64,000 nt of DNA. Source: an uncultured Candidatus Saccharibacteria bacterium (GTDB taxonomy: Bacteria > Patescibacteriota > Saccharimonadia > Saccharimonadales > Saccharimonadaceae). The notes beneath the pieces are model-generated. The model ran no database searches. It was not told the DNA's origin and saw only the letters and a program-made list of their open reading frames with translations. A program made the position numbers and the translations under genes. The stretch is taken from the NCBI GenBank assembly GCA_938045445.1, contig CALIMM010000015.1, positions 1 to 64,000 on the forward strand. Direction: 5' to 3'. Below are positions 27,201 to 35,016 of this stretch, one piece after another (position 1 is the first letter of the stretch; every line of letters begins with the position of its first letter).

Positions 27201-28007
27201 TTGCCATTCCTGGATGACGCCAGCAACTGGTATGTGCGTCGCAGCCGCCGCCGCTTCTGGAAGTCTGAGGATGATGGTGATAAAAATGATGCCTACCGCA
27301 CACTACATTATGTACTGGTACGTTTGAGCTACCTATTGGCGCCGTTTACGCCGTTCTTGGCTGAGGAGCTGTATCATAATCTGACGGGTGATGATGAGTC
27401 GATCCACCTGAAAGATTGGCTGCCAGCGGGCGCGGTGGATGAGCAGATCATTGCTGAGATGAAAGCAGTACGTGATGTCATTAATGATGGTTTATCGCAG
27501 CGCGCATCCCAAGGTGTCAAAGTACGTCAACCGCTACTCAAGCTGTCGATGAACCAGACCGACTATCAGCAGCTCAAGCCGTATGAGGATGTCATTTGCG
27601 AAGAACTGAATATTAAGTTCCTTGAGGAGCTAGGCGAAACACCAGATAAGCCAATACTTGATAATACTATCACCCCCGAGCTCAAGCGCGAAGGCTTGAT
27701 GCGTGAGGTTATTCGCCACGTGCAGAGTGCGCGCAAGAAGGCTGGGCTGCAGGTGGATGATCGGATTATGCTGCACCTCGCGGTCGGGGCTGAGCCCGCC
27801 AGTGCTAGCCAGCCGGCAGTGCCAAGCCAGGCGCAACCAGCTAGTGACGCAGCTGCGCAGCTGCACCAAGCTCTGACTGAACACGCGGCCACCATCGCCA
27901 GCGAAACCCTCGCCACAATGGCGCCCCAGCACCTGGCCGATGCACTCTACCACACAACGGCCACGGTGGACGGCGCTGAGCTGCAGGTGAGCCTGGCGAA
28001 AGCATAG
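24252..28007 (+). CDS. ileS: Isoleucyl-tRNA synthetase with an inserted RBBP9-like hydrolase domain
   Basis: Charges tRNA-Ile. The protein is 1251 aa against the usual 1050. HIGH-type motif PPFITGVPHHGTLLSS, KMSKS as GRKMSKSLGN, editing-domain motifs WTTTPWTLPANL and GTGIVHIAPAYGEDD. It is of the eukaryote-like type 2. Between residues about 268 and 445, inside editing domain CP1, lies a full alpha/beta-hydrolase like RBBP9/YdeN: NVFLLSGKHAYASREYY, nucleophile in VVTHSLGAATF (Ser338), acid in IVYSDDAEV (Asp405/406) and His433 in GKGHFFAA. A second, low-complexity Ser/Asp-rich insert of about 60 aa lies near 890-950. GGAGG precedes the ATG. It is the last gene of the T-box-led operon. Confidence 0.93.
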   Translation: MKFTHGTRRRAAEYEKDWVQRWKDDQTFQKSVAQRPADNAYVFYDGPPFITGVPHHGTLLSSIVKDAVPRYWTMKGKRVERRWGWDCHGLPAENFVEKQLNITDRRQIVTCPGQPAPLDKDGQPLPTISLEKYITKARESMVANSETWQGVIDRIGRWVDFTGAYRTMDKDFMESVWWAFKQLYEAGKIYEGEKVLMYDTKFATPVSKAEVTMDNDAYQTVTDPSVYVKFKLDDEDVAVLAWTTTPWTLPANLMLAVNPDMTYCEVKVSKGTKNVFLLSGKHAYASREYYPQLKQQLEQQGYTVTIIDHINPDNPDLIENVEQLAQYDFTYAHVVTHSLGAATFLKYLQDANVTVASLTMIAPACGVSNSSDEQWKQESGYVGLAVDLAQVRRKIDQRPTIVYSDDAEVLNQGFAQLGKELGASMQYEPGKGHFFAAEKSLAPEIILPLSEKLIIAEEALERTLQDEKHQPLDYKVLRKFPGSELVGKKYQPLDTGSTWPQNDKIHTIYAADFVSHESGTGIVHIAPAYGEDDFELAKRHGISAFHVIDDNGYYTDSNYKGLEVWDNNKFIAKDLKEKGAVWKIEYIRHEYPFNPRSKQRIMYRAIPSWFFDIQGQKPLMLEQNEHINWFPHHLKHGRFAKNIEQAPDWNLSRDRFWATAMPVWKGDRGTVKVVGSYAELQELSGVELDDYHRPWVDDITFEIDGETFTRIDKVLDCWFESGSMPFAQLHYPFENQAKFEQNYPADFIVEYIGQVRAWFYYVHAVNAALAEIGAFGEAGAQHKNAYSNVITTGVVAGNDGRKMSKSLGNFTDPNELMDKFSADSLRFLLLSSPLLNGEDFALHDKDVGDVARKLSMIWNMYDFFTMYAEVDGWEFDGELVDPLSGKPVYTSLSSTETASAHRESRSSTTGDTAELAALKQSSYLPDVDNLNSRARADVSEDEATIGAVTNPLDIWIISRLHELVVEVERQMDAYNIPDALSPILPFLDDASNWYVRRSRRRFWKSEDDGDKNDAYRTLHYVLVRLSYLLAPFTPFLAEELYHNLTGDDESIHLKDWLPAGAVDEQIIAEMKAVRDVINDGLSQRASQGVKVRQPLLKLSMNQTDYQQLKPYEDVICEELNIKFLEELGETPDKPILDNTITPELKREGLMREVIRHVQSARKKAGLQVDDRIMLHLAVGAEPASASQPAVPSQAQPASDAAAQLHQALTEHAATIASETLATMAPQHLADALYHTTATVDGAELQVSLAKA

Positions 28008-28103
28008 GTCTGCGAGAGACGCCTACCAAGCAAACGGGTGGCGCATCAGTCGTGAGGCGTCACTCGAGCTTGGTAGCTGGGCAAGATTTGAGTTTCTATA
28101 GCC

Positions 28104-28241
28104 ATACTCACTCCTTGTGCCAGCCCAGCATACCCACCGAGCAAGAAAACATTGAGAGGCTAGCCGCAAAACAAGTAGAAGCGCTCGTTTTATCAACATA
28201 TTACGCAGTCAATGTGTGAGGCTGGCTACCAGTAGGGAGTA
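28104..28241 (+). ncRNA. Probable diverged R1-family RNA element, copy 4
   Basis: Inside the 355-bp gap after ileS. CAAGAAAACATTGAGAGGC resembles the R1 core CAAGAAAATATCTGGAGGC. Here ACATTGA pairs with TCAATGT (28149-28155 with 28209-28215). The flanks TACTCACTCC...CCAGCC and GGCTGG...GGGAGTA are imperfectly paired. The 3' core block of R1 is not conserved, so membership is tentative. It is on the same strand as ileS. Confidence 0.4.
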
Positions 28242-28362
28242 TTAAAAGCCAGCCCCTCGCTCGATCGCTTCCTCTCACCCATGTTTTTCTCCAAAAGATT
28301 AAAAAAATACAGAGCGGCAATCACTGCAATAAGGCTATAAGCCGACGAAATAATTGACGATC

Positions 28363-30168
28363 ATGACCAAACTACCCACCACACCTACCCCCTCACTACG
28401 CCAACGTCTGGCGGGGTTGTGGCTAGTGGTGCGGATTATTTGGCGGGAGGCACCGCTGACGATCGTCGTCCAAGCAGTGGGAGCAGTGTTGTCGGCGGTG
28501 CTGCCACTGGCCACGGCCTACTACGCCGCTCTTACCACAACGGCTTTGGCCGAGGCATATGCAACGGGTGGGCAGCCGCAGCAGCTCCTTAACTATGTGG
28601 TGACGACTGTAGTGCTGGGTGTGGTGGCGAGTGTATGGTCGGTGGTGCAGGGGTATCATGATCAAGTGTCGCGCTACCGCATCGAGGCGGCCATGAGCGA
28701 CCATATGTATGCCCGCCTCCACGCGCTGGATTTTTGGCGCTACGACGACCCTGCGACCATTGATATGTTTGATAAAGCGCAGCGCTTCGTCCAGTCATTT
28801 TCGTACCTCTTTATCCAACTGGTGCGAATGCTGACAGCGCTGGTATCGCTGGCAACGAGCCTATGGATGATAGTGATGGTGAGCTGGTGGCTGGGACTAC
28901 TCGTGCTCGTGGCGCTTGTGCCAAGTAGTGTGGTGCAGGTGCGACTGTCGCGTTTGCAGGCCGGCCACTGGCGCGATCAGGTGGGTACGCGGCGGCGCAT
29001 GGCGTGGATCGAGCACATCCTTAGCCGGCCGAACTTCATTGCCGAGCTGCGCCTCTATGGAGTGATCCACCATCTACTTGGCGAGCGAGCAGCACTGCGG
29101 GATAAAGATCGGCTGCGGGTGCTTGGCTACGAGCGCCGCTTTATGGGGCAGCGCCTAGGCGGAGAGATTATCCAGGCAGCAGCAGAGGTAGTGGCGCTTG
29201 CTTGGGTGGTGCTGGAGATCGTGGCACACCGCCAGCCAATTGGGCAATTTGTGCTCGTGCAGCAAATGGTAGGGCGAGTGATGAGTGGGATGGACAGCAT
29301 CATCAGTACCTATAATATGATTGACGAAGACCTCGCCACCATGACAGACTACCAGCAGTTTATGGCGCTGCCGGTTGCAAGCCATGCAGCCACCATCGAT
29401 GAGGTAACGCTGCGTGATGCGATCGCGGTGCAGCAAGTGTCATTTTGCTATCCAGGCACGCAGACGGCGGTGCTGCGTGATATTTCTCTCACGATTCGCC
29501 GTGGTCAGCATATTGCCATTGTGGGCGAAAATGGTGCTGGCAAGAGCACGCTCGTTAAGCTGCTCACCGGCCTGTATCAGCCCAGCAAAGGCAGCATTAC
29601 CATTGATGGGCACGATCTCCGACACATCAACCCAGCGGCATGGCACCGGCAATTGGCCGTGCTGGGGCAGGAATTCATCCGCTACGACTTCGCCACGGCG
29701 CACGAGAATGTCTGGTATGGCGATGTCTCGCAGCCAGTGGATGCAGCGCGCCGCGATGCTGCACTGCGCCAGGCCGAGGCAGCCGATTTTGTCCGTAAGC
29801 TCCCTCATGGTGGGAACAGCTATATCAGCAAATGGATGGAGGCGGATGACCACGAAACAGGGGTCGACCTATCTGGTGGGCAGTGGCAGCGCCTAGCTTT
29901 GGCGCGCAACTTATATCGCAATGCGCCTATCATCATCCTTGACGAGCCCACCAGCGCTATTGACGCCGCCGCCGAAGCACGCATCTTTCGCCACCTCTTT
30001 GCCAAGCAGGGTAAGACTATCATCACCATTAGCCACCGCTATAGCACTGTTAAGAAGGCAGATGTTATCTACGTTATCGCCCACGGCCGCATCGTCGAGC
30101 ATGGCACTGCCGCCGCATTAATGGCGCAGCGCGGTGCATTCTATGAGATGTTCAAAGAACAGATATAG
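28363..30168 (+). CDS. ABC exporter, fused membrane and ATPase domains
   Basis: A 601-aa half-transporter. Residues 20-330 carry about six membrane helices (LTIVVQAVGAVLSAVLPLAT first). Residues 360-600 form the ATPase: Walker A GENGAGKST, Q-loop LGQEF, signature LSGGQWQR, Walker B PIIILDEP, and the H-loop in TIISHR-like TISHRYST. Similar to MsbA/LmrA exporters working as homodimers. The substrate is unknown. I chose ATG 28363 over an upstream TTG. Followed after 19 bp by tRNA-Cys. Confidence 0.93.
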   Translation: MTKLPTTPTPSLRQRLAGLWLVVRIIWREAPLTIVVQAVGAVLSAVLPLATAYYAALTTTALAEAYATGGQPQQLLNYVVTTVVLGVVASVWSVVQGYHDQVSRYRIEAAMSDHMYARLHALDFWRYDDPATIDMFDKAQRFVQSFSYLFIQLVRMLTALVSLATSLWMIVMVSWWLGLLVLVALVPSSVVQVRLSRLQAGHWRDQVGTRRRMAWIEHILSRPNFIAELRLYGVIHHLLGERAALRDKDRLRVLGYERRFMGQRLGGEIIQAAAEVVALAWVVLEIVAHRQPIGQFVLVQQMVGRVMSGMDSIISTYNMIDEDLATMTDYQQFMALPVASHAATIDEVTLRDAIAVQQVSFCYPGTQTAVLRDISLTIRRGQHIAIVGENGAGKSTLVKLLTGLYQPSKGSITIDGHDLRHINPAAWHRQLAVLGQEFIRYDFATAHENVWYGDVSQPVDAARRDAALRQAEAADFVRKLPHGGNSYISKWMEADDHETGVDLSGGQWQRLALARNLYRNAPIIILDEPTSAIDAAAEARIFRHLFAKQGKTIITISHRYSTVKKADVIYVIAHGRIVEHGTAAALMAQRGAFYEMFKEQI

Positions 30169-30187
30169 TTTGGTATAATAGGGGTGT

Positions 30188-30261
30188 GGCGCCGTGGCCG
30201 AGAGGTTAGGCAGAGCTCTGCAAAAGCTCGTACAGCGGTTCGAGTCCGCTCGGTGCCTCCA
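30188..30261 (+). tRNA. tRNA-Cys (GCA)
   Basis: Acceptor stem GGCGCCG/CGGTGCC (one G-U). The anticodon loop is CTGCAAA, giving anticodon GCA. The T arm is AGCGG-TTCGAGT-CCGCT. The CCA end is encoded (30259-30261). 74 nt. Confidence 0.95.
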
Positions 30262-30268
30262 TGTGTTA

Positions 30269-30721
30269 TTATTTTTGGAATGCTTTATACCAGCCCATTT
30301 GCTGTGCGGTGTGTCGCTTGTGGCAATTCGCACAGAGGATGCGGCATTTTTTCATTTCGGTGACAACGTCGGGCCACGAGTAACCTAACCGAACTGCTTG
30401 CGAGATGCTAAAGCGTTTCGACTTTGGGTCGATATGGTCAAACTCTAGTACACGAATATCGTTCTCGCCACAGATTGCGCACGATTTATCACGCAAATAA
30501 GCAAGCATATTGTGGCGAAATTCGACGCGTAGTCGCTCGCGGCGCTGCTTGGCACGCTGCTGGTAGGCTGCTTGGTTCTTGCGATAATGCTCAGCGTGGG
30601 TCGTGCGGCGCTGAGCTTTGTAACACTGCTTGCATTGGGTATGGCGTGTGCCAGTCGCAGTGTTCCTCACGAAAAAGTCGCTTTTTGGCTTGTGTTCGCC
30701 ACATTTTGAGCATGGTTTCAT
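30269..30721 (-). CDS. HNH endonuclease
   Basis: A 150-aa protein. The N-terminal zinc knuckle is MKPCSKCGEHKPKSDFF with a second pair CKQC. The C-terminal HNH domain is CAICGENDIRVLEFDHIDP, then CRILCANCHKRHTAQQ, with metal-binding cysteines and catalytic His. The spacing between is Arg/Lys/Gln-rich. Free-standing HNH genes next to tRNA genes are often parts of mobile elements or homing nucleases. Here it faces tRNA-Cys tail to tail, 7 bp away, with no other mobile features seen. Confidence 0.88.
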   Translation of the reverse strand: MKPCSKCGEHKPKSDFFVRNTATGTRHTQCKQCYKAQRRTTHAEHYRKNQAAYQQRAKQRRERLRVEFRHNMLAYLRDKSCAICGENDIRVLEFDHIDPKSKRFSISQAVRLGYSWPDVVTEMKKCRILCANCHKRHTAQQMGWYKAFQK

Positions 30722-30737
30722 GATTCGTAAAAATAGG

Positions 30738-31325
30738 TTATGACATCAGTAGATCGCGCAGCTCGGGGAAGGTTGGTTGGAAGAAATGATTGCGATCTTC
30801 GAAAATATGCGCCTGAGCAGTCGGCACGTCTCGCTGAAATTTAGCAAGCTCTGTAAAAGGCACAACCGGGTCATCTTTACTGTGGAATAGGTGGATCTCC
30901 TTTGCTGATTTTTCGAGTCCTGTGGCGCTTACTACCTGAAAGCTACCGAGGTCTTCATTCGATTCATCGTCATAGCACGGCGAAACTAGCACGAGCCGCC
31001 GGACTGGCATATGCAGTGGTGATTCATGCAAGTACTTTGCCAAAAACATTGCGCCCAAACTATAACCAACCAGCTGAACGTCATCACCAAGCAGAGGTAA
31101 TAACTTTTCAAAGTATATTTTCCACTCAGCGTAGTGAGCATTTTGCTTATTAGGGAAATCTGGCAGCAAAACATCGGCGTCGACGATTTCCTGTGCCAGC
31201 CAGTCACGCCATTTTTGCGCCCACAGTAGCCGTTCGTACTGCAGCTGGCTATTCTTTAGATTATTCAAGTAATTTTCGTAGCTATTAAAGCTTGATCCGC
31301 CGTGAATTATTACAATTTGCTTCAT
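30738..31325 (-). CDS. RBBP9/YdeN-family alpha/beta hydrolase
   Basis: A 195-aa serine-hydrolase fold: MKQIVIIHGGSSFNSYENYL, nucleophile in LVGYSLGAMFLAKYL, acid in FHSKDDPVVP, and His in EDRNHFFQ. It is the stand-alone relative of the domain inserted in IleRS at 25050-25570. The start at 31325 is preferred because TATACT lies exactly 6 nt upstream, as in other leaderless genes here. An alternative ATG is at 31331, directly abutting the -10 box. Ends 16 bp before the HNH gene start. Confidence 0.88.
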   Translation of the reverse strand: MKQIVIIHGGSSFNSYENYLNNLKNSQLQYERLLWAQKWRDWLAQEIVDADVLLPDFPNKQNAHYAEWKIYFEKLLPLLGDDVQLVGYSLGAMFLAKYLHESPLHMPVRRLVLVSPCYDDESNEDLGSFQVVSATGLEKSAKEIHLFHSKDDPVVPFTELAKFQRDVPTAQAHIFEDRNHFFQPTFPELRDLLMS

Positions 31326-31380
31326 AAACATAGTATAATACAAGCAGCACATGGCTGCTATGCCAGAAGTGCGACAGCAA

Positions 31381-31466
31381 GCGCGAGTGGCGGAACTGGT
31401 AGACGCGAGGGACTTAAAATCCCTTGGCCAAAAGCCGTGCGGGTTCGATTCCCGCCTTGCGCACCA
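31381..31466 (+). tRNA. tRNA-Leu (TAA)
   Basis: Class II tRNA with a long variable arm. Acceptor GCGCGAG/CTTGCGC, anticodon loop CTTAAAA giving TAA, T arm GCGGG-TTCGATT-CCCGC, encoded CCA. 86 nt. Confidence 0.95.
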
Positions 31467-31651
31467 GGCATGATATAACAGAGAAAACCACTTGAGGAGA
31501 GTGGTTTTTCGTATACATAGCCAGAAGGGTGAGTGTGGCGGCATTCGTGCTGGCCACTAACCCAAGATTTATTGTAGAATTACCATAGCGGCTAGTATAA
31601 GTCACACAATTTGCTATAATAAGGCTATAACCAAAAAGGAGAAACGACACT

Positions 31652-32221
31652 ATGACAATAGCATTAATCGTTTTGCTCGGCGTGATTGGCCTGCTCGTTT
31701 TGTTTGGCATCTTCATGTGGGCAACGTACAACAGCTTGGTCAAGCTGAAGATCCGCGTGGACGAAGCTTGGAGCGACATTACTGTCCAGCTTAAGCGCCG
31801 AACAGACCTCATCCCGAACTTAGTGGGCACTGTGAAGGGCTATGCGTCGCACGAGAAGGAGGTCTTCGAGAACGTGGCAGAGGCTCGCAGCGCCATCATG
31901 AATGCCCAAGGCGTGCAAGAGACGGCTGCGGCAGAGAATATGATCGAGGGTGCTCTGAAGAGCTTGTTTGCCGTAGCAGAGGCTTACCCAGAGCTCAAGG
32001 CCAACCAAAACTTCATCCAGCTGCAGCAAGAGCTGGTGGATACTGAGGACAAGATCCAGGCTGCACGCCGCTTCTACAACGGTGGTGTGCGCGACCTCAA
32101 CACCCGCATTGCCATGTTCCCCGCCAACATCGTGGCTGGCATGCTGGGCTTCAAGGCTCGCGAATTCTTCGAGGTCGAAGACCGCGCCAGCGTCGAGAAC
32201 CCAGTGCAAGTGCAGTTCTAG
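31652..32221 (+). CDS. lemA: LemA family protein
   Basis: A 189-aa protein with one N-terminal membrane helix (IALIVLLGVIGLLVLFGIFM) and the LemA helical bundle: YNSLVKLKIRVDEAWSDI, VQLKRRTDLIPNLVGTVKGY, and DLNTRIAMFPANIVAGMLGF. LemA is commonly next to an HtpX-like protease, as it is here. Exact function is unknown (membrane-anchored, extracytoplasmic helices). AAGGAG lies upstream, and a terminator separates it from the protease. Confidence 0.92.
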   Translation: MTIALIVLLGVIGLLVLFGIFMWATYNSLVKLKIRVDEAWSDITVQLKRRTDLIPNLVGTVKGYASHEKEVFENVAEARSAIMNAQGVQETAAAENMIEGALKSLFAVAEAYPELKANQNFIQLQQELVDTEDKIQAARRFYNGGVRDLNTRIAMFPANIVAGMLGFKAREFFEVEDRASVENPVQVQF

Positions 32222-32242
32222 ATACCTCGCGCACTATAGCGA

Positions 32243-32270
32243 AACCGCTCTCGATGGAGGGCGGTTTTTT
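32243..32270 (+). terminator. Intrinsic terminator after lemA
   Basis: AACCGCTCTC gat GGAGGGCGGTT followed by six T. Confidence 0.9.
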
Positions 32271-32348
32271 ATAACTTGAATTTCACAGCGCCACTGTTTA
32301 GCATTAGCTCCACCTCGCAAAACCACCATTATCTGCTACAATATATCT

Positions 32349-33242
32349 ATGTACAGAGCAATTGCACACAACAAACGTAATACAGTTATTTTGATGATCG
32401 TCTTCGTCGCGATGGTGGCGGTGATTGGCCTGGCGGCGCAGTTGATTGTGAATAGCCGCGGCATGCAGGGCAACCTGACGATCTTTTGGGGGACGTTTAT
32501 CGGGGCGCTGATTTATGCATTGGTGCAGTATTTCATCGCTTCTAAGCTTGCCATGAGTATGACTGGTGCGGTGGAGATTCGCAAGGCGGATAACCCCCGT
32601 TTGTGGCGCATCGTTGAGAATCTTGCTATCACCGTGGGGCTACCGATGCCGCAGGTGTATATTATCGACGACCCAGCGCCCAACGCCTTTGCCACTGGCC
32701 GCGACCCCAAGCATGCCATTGTGGGCGTGACGACAGGCCTGCTGGAGATTATGGATGATCGTGAGCTGACTGCTGTGCTGGCCCACGAGATGGGGCACGT
32801 CCAAAACTACGATATTCGGGTGAGTATGATTACCTTTGGTTTGGTGAGTGCGATTGGCCTTGTGTCGGACATTGCGCTGCGCATGCTGTGGTTCCGCGAT
32901 AATGATAACCGCGAGACCAACCCGGTGCTGCTGGTGCTTGGTATTGTCGCCATCATCCTTGCACCCATCGTGGCAGCCATTATGCAAATGGCAGTGAGTC
33001 GCCAGCGCGAGTACCTAGCTGATGCAACTGGCGCGCTCACCACCCGCGACCCAGCTGGCCTGGCGAGCGCACTGGGCAAGCTGCAAATGTACACTCGCCC
33101 AATGGAGAAGCAGGTGAGCTCAAGTGCTAATATGTTTATGGTGAACCCGCTCAAGCCGGGGTTCTTTAGCCGGTTGTTTAGCACCCACCCGCCGCTCGAA
33201 GATCGCATCAAGCGCCTCAACGAAGATATGAATAAATGGTAG
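32349..33242 (+). CDS. htpX: HtpX-like M48 metalloprotease
   Basis: A 297-aa integral membrane protease. Zinc motif HEMGH in VLAHEMGHVQNYDI, third ligand Glu in SRQREYLADATGAL. Four membrane helices flank the active site. The C-terminus shows FSTHPPLEDRIKRL, typical of HtpX. The family degrades misfolded membrane proteins. TACAAT lies 6 nt before the ATG (leaderless). It forms the frequent LemA-HtpX pair. Confidence 0.93.
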   Translation: MYRAIAHNKRNTVILMIVFVAMVAVIGLAAQLIVNSRGMQGNLTIFWGTFIGALIYALVQYFIASKLAMSMTGAVEIRKADNPRLWRIVENLAITVGLPMPQVYIIDDPAPNAFATGRDPKHAIVGVTTGLLEIMDDRELTAVLAHEMGHVQNYDIRVSMITFGLVSAIGLVSDIALRMLWFRDNDNRETNPVLLVLGIVAIILAPIVAAIMQMAVSRQREYLADATGALTTRDPAGLASALGKLQMYTRPMEKQVSSSANMFMVNPLKPGFFSRLFSTHPPLEDRIKRLNEDMNKW

Positions 33243-33252
33243 GGTGGTGCCT

Positions 33253-34494
33253 GTGGCAAAAAAAACAAAGTCAACTCGCCGCTCATCATCACGCACCGCT
33301 CCCGCAGCGCACGTGAGCAAGCATGGTTCAAAAACAGAGGTAAAACACCCTAACGTTGCAAAAAAGGCAACACCATCCTCTCGTGGCACTGCTCCCGCAA
33401 AGGCTCGCTCGCCGCATGCGGATGATGCTCCATCGACGCTGCCCAGCTGGCGCACCAACCTCCATTGGCGCACCTGGCGGGCTTGTGGTGGCAGGGTAGT
33501 GGCGAGTAGCCGCCAATGGTTGCATAATTTACAACAGCGACGACCACATCGGAGCTTCCATCGCACCCGCCGGCGCGACTATGCGCGGTCGCTGCAATTG
33601 CCAGGCTATATCGCTTTCACTGCGCAAGTGATGCGGATGGTGCGGGCGCACTGGCGGACGTTGTGCCTCTTAGCAGTGTTTTATGCCGTGCTGCTCTTGG
33701 CGCTGGGGGCAATTACCAACCAAGCAATGTACGACCGCCTGCAGAGTATGCTGGCAGAGTCGGGCAAAGATATTCTCACTGGTGCCTGGGGCAAGCTAGG
33801 CGAGGCAGGGCTCCTCATGGTGACGGCCTTTGGCACGGGTAGTGGCAACCTCAGCGCTGACCAGCAGCTCTATGTGGTGCTGGGCTTTTTGCTGGTGTGG
33901 CTCACCACAGTGTGGCTATTACGCGAGTACAAGGCAGGGCGAGCGCCACGCCTGCGCGATGGGCTGTATAATGCCTGTGCACCACTGGTAGCCACGCTGA
34001 TGATTGTCCTCGTCTTCCTCGTGCAGCTTATCCCGCTGGGGGCGATGGCGCTGGTGTATATCGGTCTGTCGAGCAATGGGGTAATTAGCGAAGGCTTTGG
34101 CTCGATGCTCTTCTATGTGCTACTAGCTACTGTGGCAGTGCTGACGCTCTATTGGAGCACAAGCACCTTCATTGCGCTTGTGGTAGTGACGCTGCCTGGT
34201 ATGTACCCCATGCGGGCGCTGGCAGCGGCGGGTGACCTGGTGGTAGGGCGACGGCTGCGGATTTTGTACCGGCTGCTGTGGCTGTTTGGCAGTGTGGCAG
34301 TGCTGTGGTGTGTGGTGATGATCCCCGCTATTCTCCTTGATGCCTGGCTCAAGCACCTCTGGCAATGGTACGCCTCTGTGCCAACGATGCCCGTCCTGGC
34401 GGGCTTCATCAGCTCGGTGACGGTAGTGTGGTGCGCAGCGTATATCTACCTCCTTTATCGCAAGATTGTTGATGATACGGCCGCGCCAGCGTAG
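33253..34494 (+). CDS. Membrane protein with basic N-terminal tail
   Basis: About 413 aa, with a GTG start (MAKKTKSTRRSSSRTAPAA) just after the htpX stop; alternative GTG codons lie at 33244 and 33247. Residues 1-110 are basic, Ser/Ala/Pro-rich and probably cytoplasmic. Residues 125-410 hold about five to six membrane helices (WRTLCLLAVFYAVLLLALGA, LYVVLGFLLVWLTTVWLL, VATLMIVLVFLVQLIPLGAM, and others). No family recognised. The coupling to htpX suggests a joint transcript. Confidence 0.75.
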   Translation: MAKKTKSTRRSSSRTAPAAHVSKHGSKTEVKHPNVAKKATPSSRGTAPAKARSPHADDAPSTLPSWRTNLHWRTWRACGGRVVASSRQWLHNLQQRRPHRSFHRTRRRDYARSLQLPGYIAFTAQVMRMVRAHWRTLCLLAVFYAVLLLALGAITNQAMYDRLQSMLAESGKDILTGAWGKLGEAGLLMVTAFGTGSGNLSADQQLYVVLGFLLVWLTTVWLLREYKAGRAPRLRDGLYNACAPLVATLMIVLVFLVQLIPLGAMALVYIGLSSNGVISEGFGSMLFYVLLATVAVLTLYWSTSTFIALVVVTLPGMYPMRALAAAGDLVVGRRLRILYRLLWLFGSVAVLWCVVMIPAILLDAWLKHLWQWYASVPTMPVLAGFISSVTVVWCAAYIYLLYRKIVDDTAAPA

Positions 34495-34735
34495 GGTGGG
34501 CGACTCTCGCAATAGTATTGCTTGAGGCCTAGTTTTGGGCGAGTAATGTGAGCAATTGATAGTGGAGAGGGGCTTTGCTTGGCCGCGTAGTGGCTTTTGT
34601 GATAGCAAAAAGCTGAGGTTCTTCGTCTTATACTTACTAATAGCACTCTCGAATTCAATGGCGGGGCAAGTTGTCATTGTATATTGCATTCTCTAACAGG
34701 GTAATATCGAATGTGAATCTTAAAAATTTTGCTCT

Positions 34736-34905
34736 CCTTGCGTTAGCTCACCCTCCCCATCACTTCATCCGATGGAGTGTGAGAATCTGTCATTGTGCTG
34801 ACAGATTCTCAGCCCAACGCAAGAGGTCGATACTTGGGAAGTATCGACCCTTATAGCGTTCCGGAGGAGGGAGTGTAGGGAGGGAGAGCGTGAGAGAACG
34901 CAAGG
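34736..34905 (+). ncRNA. R2-family structured RNA element, copy B (complete)
   Basis: A closing helix pairs CCTTGCGTT, CTCAC and CCCTCCC at the 5' side with GGGAGGG, GTGAG and AACGCAAGG at the 3' side. Inside are CACTTCATCCGATGGAGTG, a 12-bp perfect hairpin (34781-34792 with 34799-34810), CAGCCCAACGC, an 11-bp perfect hairpin (34825-34835 with 34839-34849), and TTCCGGAGGAGGGA. Copies A, C and possibly D share the loop and junction blocks but have other hairpin sequences. It lies in the 522-bp gap 34495-35016, downstream of the membrane-protein gene. Confidence 0.75.
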
Positions 34906-35016
34906 GGCTCTAGATCAGATACACACCAATCTTGCAGGATGGTTATACTAAATCTTCTCTTAAAAAAGCTGCGCCCACCGCCAAATTCCGCTATACTAAA
35001 GCAGTAAGGAACCACT

